The position numbers were made by a program, and so were the translations under genes. From the NCBI RefSeq assembly GCF_000171235.2, contig NZ_ABEA03000005.1, positions 23,167 through 87,166 on the forward strand: a stretch of 64,000 bases of DNA. Direction: 5' to 3'. Numbering within the stretch: the stretch's first letter is position 1; each line of letters begins with the position of its first letter. Below, piece after piece: positions 33,835 to 41,863 of this stretch. The DNA is from Geminisphaera colitermitum TAV2. Lineage in GTDB: Bacteria; Verrucomicrobiota; Verrucomicrobiia; Opitutales; Opitutaceae. The notes under the pieces were generated by a model. It saw only the letters and a program-made list of their open reading frames with translations, had not been told where the DNA came from and did not search any database.

Positions 33835-35307
33835 TTACAACCGGGCGGCGACGCAGCGGAAATGGTGGCCGATGATCGCCAGCTCGATCGCCACGCGAAA
33901 CTGGCCGGGACGGCGGAGCAGGGTGACCAGGGAAAACCGGCAGTAGGCGAAGCGGCCTCGATGCCAGACGCCCAGAAGCCAGAACGATTTCAGAAACGCC
34001 GACACATCCGCCCACGACAACCGCAGCCGCCCGCCCGTTGCCTGGTAGGTTTTCAGGAAAACGCGGATGCGCCGGTAGTAGTTGCGTGGTTCGTAGAGCC
34101 GGCGCATCAACTCGCGGTAGCCGGACTCGAGATAGTCGCGGTTGAGCTGGGGCAGAAAATTGAGCGTGGCATCCGTGTTGTTGCCCGTGGAACTGGCGAG
34201 AAGCCGGCCCTCGCGTTTCAGCCGCTCATAAAGCCGCGTCCGCGGCAGGGCGGTGAGCAGCCCGACCATCGCCGTCACCACGCCGGAACGCTGGATGAAA
34301 TCGAACTGCTGCTTGAAAATGTCGCGGGTGTCGCTGTCGAAGCCGACGATGAAGCCGCCCATGACCTCGAGCCCGGACCGTTGCAGAACCTGGACCGAGG
34401 CGACGAGATCGCGGCCGCGGTTTTGCACCTTGTGACACTCGTCGAGCGACGCGGCCGAGGGCGTTTCGATCCCGACAAACACCTTGCGGAAGCCGGCCGT
34501 GATCATGAGCGCGATCAGGTCGGCGTCGTCGGCGAGATTGATCGAAGCCTCGGTGAGGAAACCCATCTGCGGCCGCGTGCGTTCGCGCCACGCGATAATG
34601 GCGTGCAGGAGGGCGCGGGTGCGCGCCTTGTTGCCGATAAAATTGTCGTCCACCACGAACACCATGTCCTTCCAGCCGCACTGGCGCAGGGCCTCGAGTT
34701 CGGCGACGAACTGTTCGGGCGACTTGGTGCGCGGCACGCGTCCGTTCATCACGATGATGTCGCAGAACTCGCAATCGAAGGGGCAGCCGCGGGAAAATTG
34801 CGCGGACATCGTCACGTAGTCCCTCATGCGAATCAGGTCCCAGCGCGGCACGGGCGTCCCGGCGAGGCCGGGGAAGGGGGGGGCGCGGTAAACGGGCTGC
34901 AGCGCGCCGTGTTGCAGGTCGGCGATCACTTCGGGCATGATCATCTCCGCTTCGCCCAGAACGAAGTGCGGGATCTCCGGAAAATTCTCGTGGCCGGTGG
35001 TGAAGAGCGGTCCGCCCGCGATGATCTGCCGGTCGAGGGCGGCGCAACGCCGGGCGATTTCCCGCACGGAATCGCCGTGCACAATCATGGCACCGAGAAA
35101 AACGTAGTCGGCCCAGCGCAGGTCGGCGTCGTCCAAGGAGCGGACGTTGAGATCGACGAGCCGCAGTTCCCAGTCGCGCGGCAGCATGGCGGCGACGGTC
35201 AGCAGGCCGAGCGGCGGGAAGGCCGCTTTTTTCGCCACGAAACGCAGCACGTGCTGGAAATTCCAGAATGTGTCGGGGGTCTTTGGGCTGACCAAAAGTA
35301 TCTTCAT
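33835..35307 (-). CDS. B12-binding radical SAM protein (DUF4070 type)
   Basis: 490 residues from ATG 35307; the longer open frame (to 35736) has no homology. Order: N-terminal cobalamin-binding domain (about 1-145; MKILLVSPKTPDTFWNFQHV, PPLGLLTVAAMLP, WADYVFLGAMIVHGDSV), then radical SAM (about 165-330) with the iron-sulfur cluster motif CPFDCEFC in QFSRGCPFDCEFCDI, followed by VVDDNFIGNK, FLTEASINLADDADLIALM and VFVGIETPSAASLDECHK. The C-terminal DUF4070-like region (about 340-470) has GGFIVGFDSDTRDIF and MVGLLTALPRTRLYERL. The closest known pattern is the HpnP-like C-methylases; whether it methylates a hopanoid or another substrate cannot be told. It stands alone, convergent with rpmI. Confidence 0.88.
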   Translation of the reverse strand: MKILLVSPKTPDTFWNFQHVLRFVAKKAAFPPLGLLTVAAMLPRDWELRLVDLNVRSLDDADLRWADYVFLGAMIVHGDSVREIARRCAALDRQIIAGGPLFTTGHENFPEIPHFVLGEAEMIMPEVIADLQHGALQPVYRAPPFPGLAGTPVPRWDLIRMRDYVTMSAQFSRGCPFDCEFCDIIVMNGRVPRTKSPEQFVAELEALRQCGWKDMVFVVDDNFIGNKARTRALLHAIIAWRERTRPQMGFLTEASINLADDADLIALMITAGFRKVFVGIETPSAASLDECHKVQNRGRDLVASVQVLQRSGLEVMGGFIVGFDSDTRDIFKQQFDFIQRSGVVTAMVGLLTALPRTRLYERLKREGRLLASSTGNNTDATLNFLPQLNRDYLESGYRELMRRLYEPRNYYRRIRVFLKTYQATGGRLRLSWADVSAFLKSFWLLGVWHRGRFAYCRFSLVTLLRRPGQFRVAIELAIIGHHFRCVAARL

Positions 35308-35532
35308 AACTTGGCTACTGACCGTTTTTCCAAAGACATGACACCGCATTTTCCGGCCAATTACCATGCATATCTTGCTGAGTGGACAGCGAACCCGCCA
35401 CGGCCTCTGCTGAAAATGTAACATTACAAGGTTTGCTGGCGAGAGAGGCGATGTGTTACGGATGGGTAACAAACTGGATCGTAGCCGGGTGATTGCCCGG
35501 CGGCGATCACTCAACCCAGGAAACAAAATACC

Positions 35533-35862
35533 ATGAGCAAAACGAAAAAGCAGGTAACCAAAACCGCCGACAAGACAGCAGCAACGGAGCTTCATCAGGA
35601 AGTGGAAAAGGCGTTGAAGCGATTCGAGGCGGCACACGCATTGGTGAAAGCGGCCAAAGCCGGAGTCAGAAAAGCCCGCAAGGCGCTCGCGGAAGCAAAA
35701 GCAGCCGCGAAACACGCGCGAAAGAAACTCAAACACCTCAATAAAACCGCGGACAAGGCGGTCAAAAAGACGGTGGCAAAGGCACCGGTTCCGAAAGCAG
35801 CCAAAGTTGCGGCCTCGAAAAAGACCGTGTCGCGGAAGCGGACCAAGGCACCATCAGCCTGA
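35533..35862 (+). CDS. Histone-H1-like Lys/Ala-rich protein
   Basis: 109 residues, with about a quarter Lys and a third Ala: MSKTKKQVTKTADKTAATEL, a coiled-coil helix (VEKALKRFEAAHALVKAAKA, ARKALAEAKAAAKHARKKLK) and a Lys/Ala/Pro-rich tail (VAKAPVPKAAKVAASKKTVS, RKRTKAPSA). Composition resembles bacterial H1-like DNA-binding proteins and the basic tails of HU variants. Cytoplasmic or nucleoid location is inferred. A GGATGGGTAACAAACTGG stretch 60-70 bp upstream weakly resembles the shared stress motif. It has its own promoter, since it is divergent from the radical SAM gene. Confidence 0.7.
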   Translation: MSKTKKQVTKTADKTAATELHQEVEKALKRFEAAHALVKAAKAGVRKARKALAEAKAAAKHARKKLKHLNKTADKAVKKTVAKAPVPKAAKVAASKKTVSRKRTKAPSA

Positions 35863-35908
35863 CGTTTTTGGATGTGGAGTATTCCGGGCAGCGTTGTGGG
35901 CGATTTGT

Positions 35909-35924
35909 CCCCCCCCCCCCCCCC
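35909..35924. repeat. C16 homopolymer
   Basis: Sixteen C residues 47 bp after the H1-like gene and just before the MITE copy at 35945. Confidence 0.8.
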
Positions 35925-35944
35925 GCCACACGCATTGATGATAA

Positions 35945-36126
35945 CTAGAGCGTTTTCAGTTGAATTGTGTCCGTTGTCTTAACGGTAGGGAGGCCTCTCC
36001 GAGGCCTCCGTTGTGCGTGGTGAGAGGATGCGAAACTCATAGGTGGTTAGAGCGTGATTTCGGAGGCCTCGGAGAGGCCTCCCTACCAGGTATCAAATGG
36101 CTACAGCTTAAATGAAACTGCTCTAT
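35945..36126. mobile_element. MITE-like repeat, copy 1
   Basis: Non-coding element of about 180 bp: CTAG then AGCGTTTTCAGTTGA at the left end and TTAAATGAAACTGCT then CTAT at the right. Inside lies a large palindrome, GGTAGGGAGGCCTCTCCGAG and its complement near 36070-36088. It matches copy 3 at 61774-61954 in the same orientation and copy 2 at 43695-43878 inverted. The ends are like those of IS5-family elements, so it is probably a non-autonomous derivative. Confidence 0.75.
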
Positions 36127-36173
36127 GTTGGAGGAGGCTTTGTCGTTTTTTGTCGGGATGGCGGGCGGGAGCC

Positions 36174-36185
36174 GGGGGGGGGGGG
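36174..36185. repeat. G12 homopolymer before the PurF stop
   Basis: Twelve G residues ending 7 bp before the 3' end of the purF-like gene, in the spacer. Confidence 0.75.
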
Positions 36186-36191
36186 AGGGCG

Positions 36192-38105
36192 TCAGTAGCT
36201 GCGGCCTTCGTGTTTTTCGTAGTAGTTCAGGTAAGCTTGGTTCACGACGTGGAAGCCGCCGGGAGTTGGGTATTTGCCAGAAAAATACCAGTCGCCGGGA
36301 TGATCGGGCACGGCGGCGTGGAGGTTTTCTATGGTTTGGAAAATGATCTGGAACTCGCCTTGCCATTCGATGTTCCGCGGGCGCACGAGTTGCGTGATCT
36401 TGGTCGAGATTTCCTCGGCGCTGAAGGGAGCGTAGATTTTGCGGACGTGGTTGACGGTCTCGCCGGTTCGCACGGCGTCACGACAAAGTGAATACACTTC
36501 TTGCAGGACGTCGGCTTTGCCGCGTTCCTTGAGGAGGGCGACGGCGGCCTCGAAGGCCACAAACTTGCCGATCTCCGACATGTCGATGCCGTAGCAGTCG
36601 GGGTAGCGGATTTGCGGCGCGGTGGAGGCAATGACGATTTTCTTGGGGTTGAGGCGCGCGAGGATGCGCAGGATGGAGCCGCGCAGGGTGGTGCCGCGCA
36701 CGATGGAGTCGTCCACGCACACGAGGTTGTCCACGCCGGGGCGCACAGAGCCGTAAGTGATGTCGTAAACGTGGCTGGCGAGGTGATTGCGCATGCCTTC
36801 CTGACCGATGAAGGTTCTTATCTTGATGTCCTTGGAGACGACTTTTTCGCCGTGCGGCCAGTTGCGCAGGATGAGGTCGTCAAGGAGGTCTTCGGTGAGG
36901 GCGCCTTTCTGGCAGGCGTCCATGATGGATTTTTTGACGATGTCGCGGCGGCGTTCGCGGAGGGCGTGGAGGAGTCCGTAGTAGGCAACTTCGGCGGTGT
37001 TGGGCACGTAGCCGAACACGGAGTTGCCCCACTCGTGATTCACGGCGTCGAGGACCTGATCGGCGAGGCGCGCGCCGAGGGCCTTGCGTTCTTCGTAGAT
37101 GTTGAGGTCGTTGCCGCGCGAGAAGTAGATGCGCTCAAATGAACACGAGGCGCGGGGGAGCGGGGCCATGAACGGGGTGGAGGTCATGGCACCGCTTTTT
37201 TTGATGACCATGACGTGGCCGGGCTGCACTTCGTGCACGTCGGTTGCGTTGCCGATGTCGAACACGGTCATGAGGGGGGCGCGTTCGGAGGCGAAGGCGA
37301 TGACTTCGTCGTTCTGGTAATACCAGGCGGGGCGGATGGCCGAGGGGTCGCGGGCGACGAAGGCGTCGCCGTTGCCGATGAGGCCGCAGAGGGCGAAGCC
37401 GCCGTCCCAGTGGGTGGAGGAGCGTTTGATGACGCGGGTGAGGTCGAGTTCGTCGCTGATGCGATGGGAAATTTCCTCGCCGGGCAGGCCTTGGTCGCGG
37501 AGGGCGCGGTAGAGGTCAACGTGTTCTTCGTCGAGGTAGAAACCGATTTTTTCGAGGAGTGCCTGGGTGTCGGTCGCGAAGATCGGATGCTGCCCCATTT
37601 TGATGAGACTGTCGTTGAGCTCCGCAGTATTGGTCATGTTGAAGTTGCCACATAGCGCGAGGTTGCGCGTGGGCCAGGGGCTGCGGCGGAAATAGGGGTG
37701 GCAGGAGGAGAGGCTGTAACCGCCGCTGGTGCCGTAGCGGAGGTGGCCCATCAAAAGTTCGCCGCCGAAGTCGAAGTGCTCTTTGACGGTTTCGGTAAAC
37801 TCGGGGTGGATGGTGCCGTCGGCGACTTTTTCGTTGTACTGGCCGAGGAGGGTTTTGAAGATTTTGTCGAGCGGGTTGGCCTTTACGCAGCGCTCGCGGA
37901 ACATGAAGGGGTCGCCGGGGGCGATGTTCGTCTTGACGCAGGCGACGCCGGCACCGTCCTGACCGCGGTTGTGCTGCTTTTCCATGAGGAGGAAAAGCTT
38001 GGTGAACCCCCATAGTGGCGTGCCGTATTTTTGCTGGTAGTAGGAGAGCGGCTTGAGGAGCCGCACCATGGCAATGCCGCATTCGTGGGTGAGTTTATCG
38101 CTCAT
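36192..38105 (-). CDS. purF: Amidophosphoribosyltransferase-like enzyme (PurF family)
   Basis: 637 residues, longer than classic PurF (about 500). N-terminal class II glutamine amidotransferase domain: after eight residues the nucleophile Cys is in THECGIAMVRLLKP, then KQHNRGQDGAGVA, MGHLRYGTSGGYS and CGNFNMTNT. A C-terminal phosphoribosyltransferase domain follows, with the PRPP-binding loop VCVDDSIVRGTTLRG near residue 490. It makes phosphoribosylamine from PRPP and glutamine, the first committed step of purine synthesis, in the cytoplasm. Extra segments between the domains (for example SEFTE-type insertions at 100-130) account for the length, as in the long Verrucomicrobia/Bacteroidetes form. 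It starts at the same point as the divergent TPR gene region. Confidence 0.85.
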   Translation of the reverse strand: MSDKLTHECGIAMVRLLKPLSYYQQKYGTPLWGFTKLFLLMEKQHNRGQDGAGVACVKTNIAPGDPFMFRERCVKANPLDKIFKTLLGQYNEKVADGTIHPEFTETVKEHFDFGGELLMGHLRYGTSGGYSLSSCHPYFRRSPWPTRNLALCGNFNMTNTAELNDSLIKMGQHPIFATDTQALLEKIGFYLDEEHVDLYRALRDQGLPGEEISHRISDELDLTRVIKRSSTHWDGGFALCGLIGNGDAFVARDPSAIRPAWYYQNDEVIAFASERAPLMTVFDIGNATDVHEVQPGHVMVIKKSGAMTSTPFMAPLPRASCSFERIYFSRGNDLNIYEERKALGARLADQVLDAVNHEWGNSVFGYVPNTAEVAYYGLLHALRERRRDIVKKSIMDACQKGALTEDLLDDLILRNWPHGEKVVSKDIKIRTFIGQEGMRNHLASHVYDITYGSVRPGVDNLVCVDDSIVRGTTLRGSILRILARLNPKKIVIASTAPQIRYPDCYGIDMSEIGKFVAFEAAVALLKERGKADVLQEVYSLCRDAVRTGETVNHVRKIYAPFSAEEISTKITQLVRPRNIEWQGEFQIIFQTIENLHAAVPDHPGDWYFSGKYPTPGGFHVVNQAYLNYYEKHEGRSY

Positions 38106-38269
38106 TGGTGGTCAGTGTGATGGCGTTGGTGTTCACGAGCCTGAAAAGGGAAACGATCACGTCCCGATGGCGGATGCGGTCAAGGTTTTTGCCGTGGCGG
38201 GTTTGCAAGCGGCGCAGGACGTGCGAAAAGCAACTTGCGGGGGGACGGCGAAACAGATCAGAACGCGCC

Positions 38270-39073
38270 GTGAACTTTTCTGATTTTTACTCTATCTCCA
38301 TCCCCACGCTGATTGAGCTGGCTGCGAAGGTCGCCTGCATTGTGCATCTCATAAAAACAGGGCGCAGTTACATGTGGTTTTGGGTTATCCTGCTGTTTCC
38401 TGTGGGCGGGGTGTTGATTTATTTTTTTATGGAAATTTATCCCGATTTGCGCGGCGGACGCGGATTTTTGGGAGGCGGCGGCGGGGGGGGATTGGGTTTG
38501 GGATTATCCATAAAACTTCCGCAAACGTCGGCCCGCAAGATCGCCAGGCTGAAGGACGAACTGGAATTCGCCAACACGATCGAAAATCGTGTGCAACTCG
38601 CGCAGGCGTATTCCTCGGCGGGACGTCACGGCGAGGCGATCGAGACGCTCAACGCGTGTCTGCGCGGCGCATTCAAGGACGACCCGCTGCTCACCTACGA
38701 ACTGGCGCGGGCGCGCTTCGTCGCAGGGCAGCACCGCGAGGCGCTGGCGGCGTTGCAAACACTGGCGGCGCAGGGCTGGCGTCACGATGTGGCGGGCCGG
38801 CTGCTGCTCACCGCGCGCGGCCACGAGGCGCTGGGCGACGACACCGGGGCAAGCATTTACTACCAAGAGGCGCTGAAATCGGCCTCTGGTGAGGAGGCGC
38901 GCTGCCGTTACGCGCTGCTGCTGGAGCGCCGCGGGCAACGGGAGCCGGCGCGCGCGATGTTTGCGGAGACCGTGGACTACTCGCGGCGTGCCGGCGGGCG
39001 TTATCGTCGCCTGAATCGTGAGTGGATTCAGATTGCCAAGGCGCGGCTTGCTGCGCTCAAGGCGGGGGCGTGA
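38270..39073 (+). CDS. TPR-repeat membrane-anchored protein
   Basis: About 267 residues from GTG 38270 (a longer frame from 38105 overlaps the purF start and looks non-coding). An N-terminal pair of hydrophobic segments (LIELAAKVACIVHLI and WFWVILLFPVGGVLIYFFME) resembles the PLDc_N anchor. A Gly-rich hinge (GGRGFLGGGGGGGLGLGL) encoded partly by a G run follows. TPR repeats then span about 140-265: ENRVQLAQAYSSAGRHGEAI, PLLTYELARARFVAGQHREA, GASIYYQEALKSASGEEARC. It is probably a membrane-bound scaffold. Partner unknown. Confidence 0.7.
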   Translation: MNFSDFYSISIPTLIELAAKVACIVHLIKTGRSYMWFWVILLFPVGGVLIYFFMEIYPDLRGGRGFLGGGGGGGLGLGLSIKLPQTSARKIARLKDELEFANTIENRVQLAQAYSSAGRHGEAIETLNACLRGAFKDDPLLTYELARARFVAGQHREALAALQTLAAQGWRHDVAGRLLLTARGHEALGDDTGASIYYQEALKSASGEEARCRYALLLERRGQREPARAMFAETVDYSRRAGGRYRRLNREWIQIAKARLAALKAGA

Positions 39074-39189
39074 CCGCGATCGGACCTTGGAGATCGGCAT
39101 AAAAATCGTGCTGCATTTGCGTAAAGTCACTTCTCTGCTTGAACATCGGGGCTGCACACCATAGCCGTTCTCTCCCAACCAACATCTTC

Positions 39190-39750
39190 ATGGACACTAT
39201 TTCTCGCGAAAGTAACGGACCCAGCTACCTCCCGGTGGCGGCGGTCATTGTCGGCGTCATTGCCCTTGTGCTCGGTGGCGTGGCACTGGCCAAGGTCTCT
39301 TCCATCAACAAGCAACTCGTCGCCCAAGACGACAAGCTCGCCCGTGTCTCCGAGGCGGAAAATCAGGCGGCTGCGGCCGTCGCCGCGGTTGAGCAGGCGA
39401 ACCGGAAGATCGACACCGTGGCCCGCGACACCGGCAAGGCTTTCGGTGACGTGGCCAACGTGATCACCGAAGTCCGCGGCGAACTCGCCAAGGTGCAGGA
39501 ACTCGCCTCCCGCCGTGGCTCCGCCCCGGCTGCTGCCGCCGCCGCGAATGCTTCCGGCGCGGCTGCCGCGACTCCGCGTGCCCCGGCCGTTGCCGGTCCC
39601 GATGAATACATCGTCAAAAGCGGCGACACCGGCGTGAAGATTGCCCGTGGCAACAACGTTTCGCTGAGTGATCTCCAGGCGGTGAATCCCGATGTGAACT
39701 GGAACAAACTCCACGTCGGTCAAAAGGTGAAGTTGCCCGCCAAACGCTAA
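39190..39750 (+). CDS. Membrane-anchored LysM-domain protein
   Basis: 186 residues from ATG 39190. One N-terminal membrane helix (YLPVAAVIVGVIALVLGG) is followed by a long coiled coil (about 40-110: LVAQDDKLARVSEAENQAAA, EQANRKIDTVARDTGKAFGD), then an Ala/Pro-rich linker and a C-terminal LysM domain (about 142-185: DEYIVKSGDTGVKIARGNNV, SLSDLQAVNPDVNWNKLHVG, QKVKLPAK). LysM binds peptidoglycan, so the protein may link the inner membrane to the cell wall. A rho-independent terminator follows at 39816. Confidence 0.88.
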   Translation: MDTISRESNGPSYLPVAAVIVGVIALVLGGVALAKVSSINKQLVAQDDKLARVSEAENQAAAAVAAVEQANRKIDTVARDTGKAFGDVANVITEVRGELAKVQELASRRGSAPAAAAAANASGAAAATPRAPAVAGPDEYIVKSGDTGVKIARGNNVSLSDLQAVNPDVNWNKLHVGQKVKLPAKR

Positions 39751-39815
39751 GCAGTCGTCCACGTGGACTGCTACGGAGGGCGGGGCTCCTCATGAGTCTT
39801 CCCTCGATATTTTTG

Positions 39816-39849
39816 CCTCCCTTCTTTGCCGAAGGGAGGTTTTGTTTTT
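39816..39849 (+). terminator. Rho-independent terminator of the LysM gene
   Basis: CCTCCCTTC, loop TTTGCC, GAAGGGAGG, then TTTTGTTTTT. A perfect 9-bp stem with a T tract, placed 66 bp after the LysM stop and just before the Nudix ATG. Confidence 0.9.
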
Positions 39850-39855
39850 GGGCGC

Positions 39856-40491
39856 ATGAGCACGCATCCAGAGAGCCACGCTTCGTCACCCACCCCGCCG
39901 CGTTGGGACCGGCTTGACCACCGCACGGTGGCGAGCACCCGCGTGTTTGATGTGCAGGGGGTTCGCTTTCGCCATCCGCGCCGGAACGTGGAACGCGAAT
40001 TTTTCGTCATTGATGCGCCGGACTGGGTCAACGTGCTGGCGGTGACGACGGGCGGGCAGATCGTGCTGGTGAACCAGTTTCGCTACGGCACGAACGACTT
40101 TTCGTGGGAGATTCCCGGTGGCGTGATCGAACGCGGCGAGGACCCGGTGGCGGCGGGGATGCGCGAGTTGCTGGAAGAAACGGGTTATGCGATGGCCGCG
40201 GAAGGGGGGGGGGGGGGAGGGAGGGCAGAGGCGCGGCTGCTGGGCAGCGTGCGGCCCAATCCCGCGATCATGAACAACTGGTGTCACTTCGTTCTGGCCG
40301 ATGGGGTGCGCCTGCTGCATTCGCAGGCGTGGGATGAGGACGAGGAGTTGCAGGTTTCGACGCTGCCGGTGGACGACGTGTATGCCTTCGCCCGCCGGGG
40401 TGGAATCACGCATTCGCTGGTGCTGGATGCGCTGATGCTTTTTGAACCGATCTGGCGGGCGCGGCAGGGTGGAGGAGGGCGGGTCTCCTGA
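39856..40491 (+). CDS. Nudix hydrolase (ADP-ribose pyrophosphatase type) with G14 tract
   Basis: 211 residues from ATG 39856. The frame is open to 39826, but that region is the terminator hairpin, so the later ATG is preferred. The Nudix box is complete: GGVIERGEDPVAAGMRELLEETGY in the order GX5EX7REUXEEXGU, with the catalytic Glu pair in REL-x-EE. It hydrolyses nucleoside diphosphates linked to a second group, such as ADP-ribose. A run of 14 G residues (40204-40217) codes for part of a Gly6 loop just after the Nudix helix; a length change would shift the frame. The 3' end overlaps a REP-like hairpin. Function of the Gly loop is unknown. Confidence 0.88.
   Translation: MSTHPESHASSPTPPRWDRLDHRTVASTRVFDVQGVRFRHPRRNVEREFFVIDAPDWVNVLAVTTGGQIVLVNQFRYGTNDFSWEIPGGVIERGEDPVAAGMRELLEETGYAMAAEGGGGGGRAEARLLGSVRPNPAIMNNWCHFVLADGVRLLHSQAWDEDEELQVSTLPVDDVYAFARRGGITHSLVLDALMLFEPIWRARQGGGGRVS
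40204..40217. repeat. G14 tract inside the Nudix gene
   Basis: Fourteen consecutive G residues in frame, coding for glycines. It is a typical substrate for slipped-strand mispairing. Confidence 0.85.
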
Positions 40492-40564
40492 CCCGCCGAC
40501 GGCGCGAAGCGCCGCTCATCCGGAATTGCGCGGCTGCGCCGCGTCAGCGGGTCGGGAGACCCGC
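40479..40564. repeat. REP-like palindromic element
   Basis: GCGGGTCTCCTGACCCGC at the left end and GCGGGTCGGGAGACCCGC at the right, with a GC-rich hairpin between (GGCGCGAAGCGCC and GCGCGGCTGCGCCGCG). It lies between the convergent Nudix and oxidoreductase genes and could act as a bidirectional terminator. Confidence 0.6.
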
Positions 40565-40586
40565 TTTCCTCAGTCAAACATCGTGC

Positions 40587-41672
40587 TTACACCGACACGG
40601 GCGCGTGCAACTCGTCGGACTGGAAGCAGGCGTCGAGCACCTTTTGCACCTCGGCGCCGCGCTCGAAATCAGGCTGGTCCTGCTTGCCGGTGCGGATGCT
40701 GGTGATGAAGCGCTGGTAGTTGCTCGGCGTGGCCTTGACGGTGACGTCCTTCCACTGGGCTTTGTCGAAGTCGGAACCGGTGCAGATGCGGTAGCCCGTG
40801 GTGGTGCGTTCGGAGTCGATCTCGATGGAGCCGAGGGTGCCGGAGATTTTGAGATAGAGGCGGTTGGCGTGTCCGCCGGACCAGCGGGTGGTGTGGATGG
40901 TGCCGAGCGCGCCGTTGGCAAACTCGACGGTCATCACCGCCGAGTCGTTGGCATCGAGCGTGTATTCGCCGATGCGGTTGCGCGGGGCTTTTTTGAAGGC
41001 TTTGAGTTTGCAGTAAACATTGGCGACGGGACCGGCGGGGAAGGTGGCGAAGTCCACGATGTGCACGCCGACGTCACCGAGCACGCCCTTGCTGCCGTGC
41101 TTGCTGGAGAGGCGCCAGAGCCAGGCGGGCGTGGTGCGCCAGTCGCCCCAGACTTTGCTGGCGAGCCAGGCTTGCAGGTAGCTGGCCTCGACGTGGCGGA
41201 GTTCGCCGAGTTTGCCGGCGCGCACGAGGTCGTGGACGGCCTGGATGCAGGGCCAGTTGCGGTAGGAGAGGTTGACCATGTTGATGGTGCCGGCCTTGCG
41301 GGCGGCGTTTACCATGGTGCGGGCCTCGGCGTAGTTGAGCGCGAGGGGTTTTTCGCAGAGAACGTGTTTGCCGGCGCGGAGGCACTGGATGGAGAGGGGG
41401 GCGTGGAAGCCGTCGGGCGTGACGATGGAGACGGCGTCGATCCCGGCGGAGGCGAGCATTTGCGTGACGTCGGTGTAAGCCCCGGCGGCGGGGATGCCGT
41501 GTTCGGCGCAGAATTTTTCGACGCGGGCGCGGTCAACGTCAGCGGCGGCGACGAGTTTGCAGCCTTTGATGGCGTTGAAGTTTTTGGCGTGCGTGTTGGC
41601 CATGCGGCCGGTGCCGATAATGGCGACGCGGACGATTCTGGACGCCGATTTTTTGGCGGAGGATTTTTTCAT
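40587..41672 (-). CDS. Gfo/Idh/MocA-family oxidoreductase
   Basis: 361 residues. A short Lys/Ser-rich start (MKKSSAKKSASR) is followed by the NAD(P)-binding fold VRVAIIGTGRMANTHAKNFN (about 13-130), VSIVTPDGFHAPLSIQCLRA, and the catalytic EKP motif in HVLCEKPLALNYAEART. The C-terminal beta-sheet domain covers about 135-350 (SYLQAWLASKVWGDWRTTPA, GDVGVHIVDFATFP, TTRWSGGHANRLYL). Such enzymes oxidise or epimerise sugars or inositols in the cytoplasm. The substrate is unknown. The ThuA-domain gene on the same strand ends 192 bp upstream; such pairs are frequent in sugar loci. Confidence 0.92.
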   Translation of the reverse strand: MKKSSAKKSASRIVRVAIIGTGRMANTHAKNFNAIKGCKLVAAADVDRARVEKFCAEHGIPAAGAYTDVTQMLASAGIDAVSIVTPDGFHAPLSIQCLRAGKHVLCEKPLALNYAEARTMVNAARKAGTINMVNLSYRNWPCIQAVHDLVRAGKLGELRHVEASYLQAWLASKVWGDWRTTPAWLWRLSSKHGSKGVLGDVGVHIVDFATFPAGPVANVYCKLKAFKKAPRNRIGEYTLDANDSAVMTVEFANGALGTIHTTRWSGGHANRLYLKISGTLGSIEIDSERTTTGYRICTGSDFDKAQWKDVTVKATPSNYQRFITSIRTGKQDQPDFERGAEVQKVLDACFQSDELHAPVSV

Positions 41673-41718
41673 GATGAGAAAATAAATACGGAGATGTGTG
41701 TGCGGGGATTACATGGGG

Positions 41719-41838
41719 TGCGGCGATTCATCGCCGCTTTGGGCGACGGGATTCATCCCGTCGCCTTCTGATCGCAAGGGAGGCGAGGTGATGAATCGCC
41801 TCGCCAAAAGCGGAACTAAAGTTCCGCACTCCAAGAGC
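41719..41838. repeat. Palindromic element, relative of the one inside the beta-mannosidase gene
   Basis: GTGCGGCGATTCATCGCCGC TTTGG then CGACGGGATTCATCCCGTCG, a chain of short palindromes. The first 45 bp match the element at 63895-63940 closely. The right part (41790-41838) holds GATGAATCGCCTCGCC and GGAACTAAAGTTCC, further short inverted repeats. Located between convergent-looking genes without coding sense. Confidence 0.6.
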
Positions 41839-41863
41839 CCGGACGCATTGAATGCGGGGGGAC

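Noticed and set aside
35450..35480. Fifth copy of the stress motif before the H1-like gene
   Set aside because: Only GGGTAAC is shared; the ACCCCATAG half is missing, so it was left out of the motif set.
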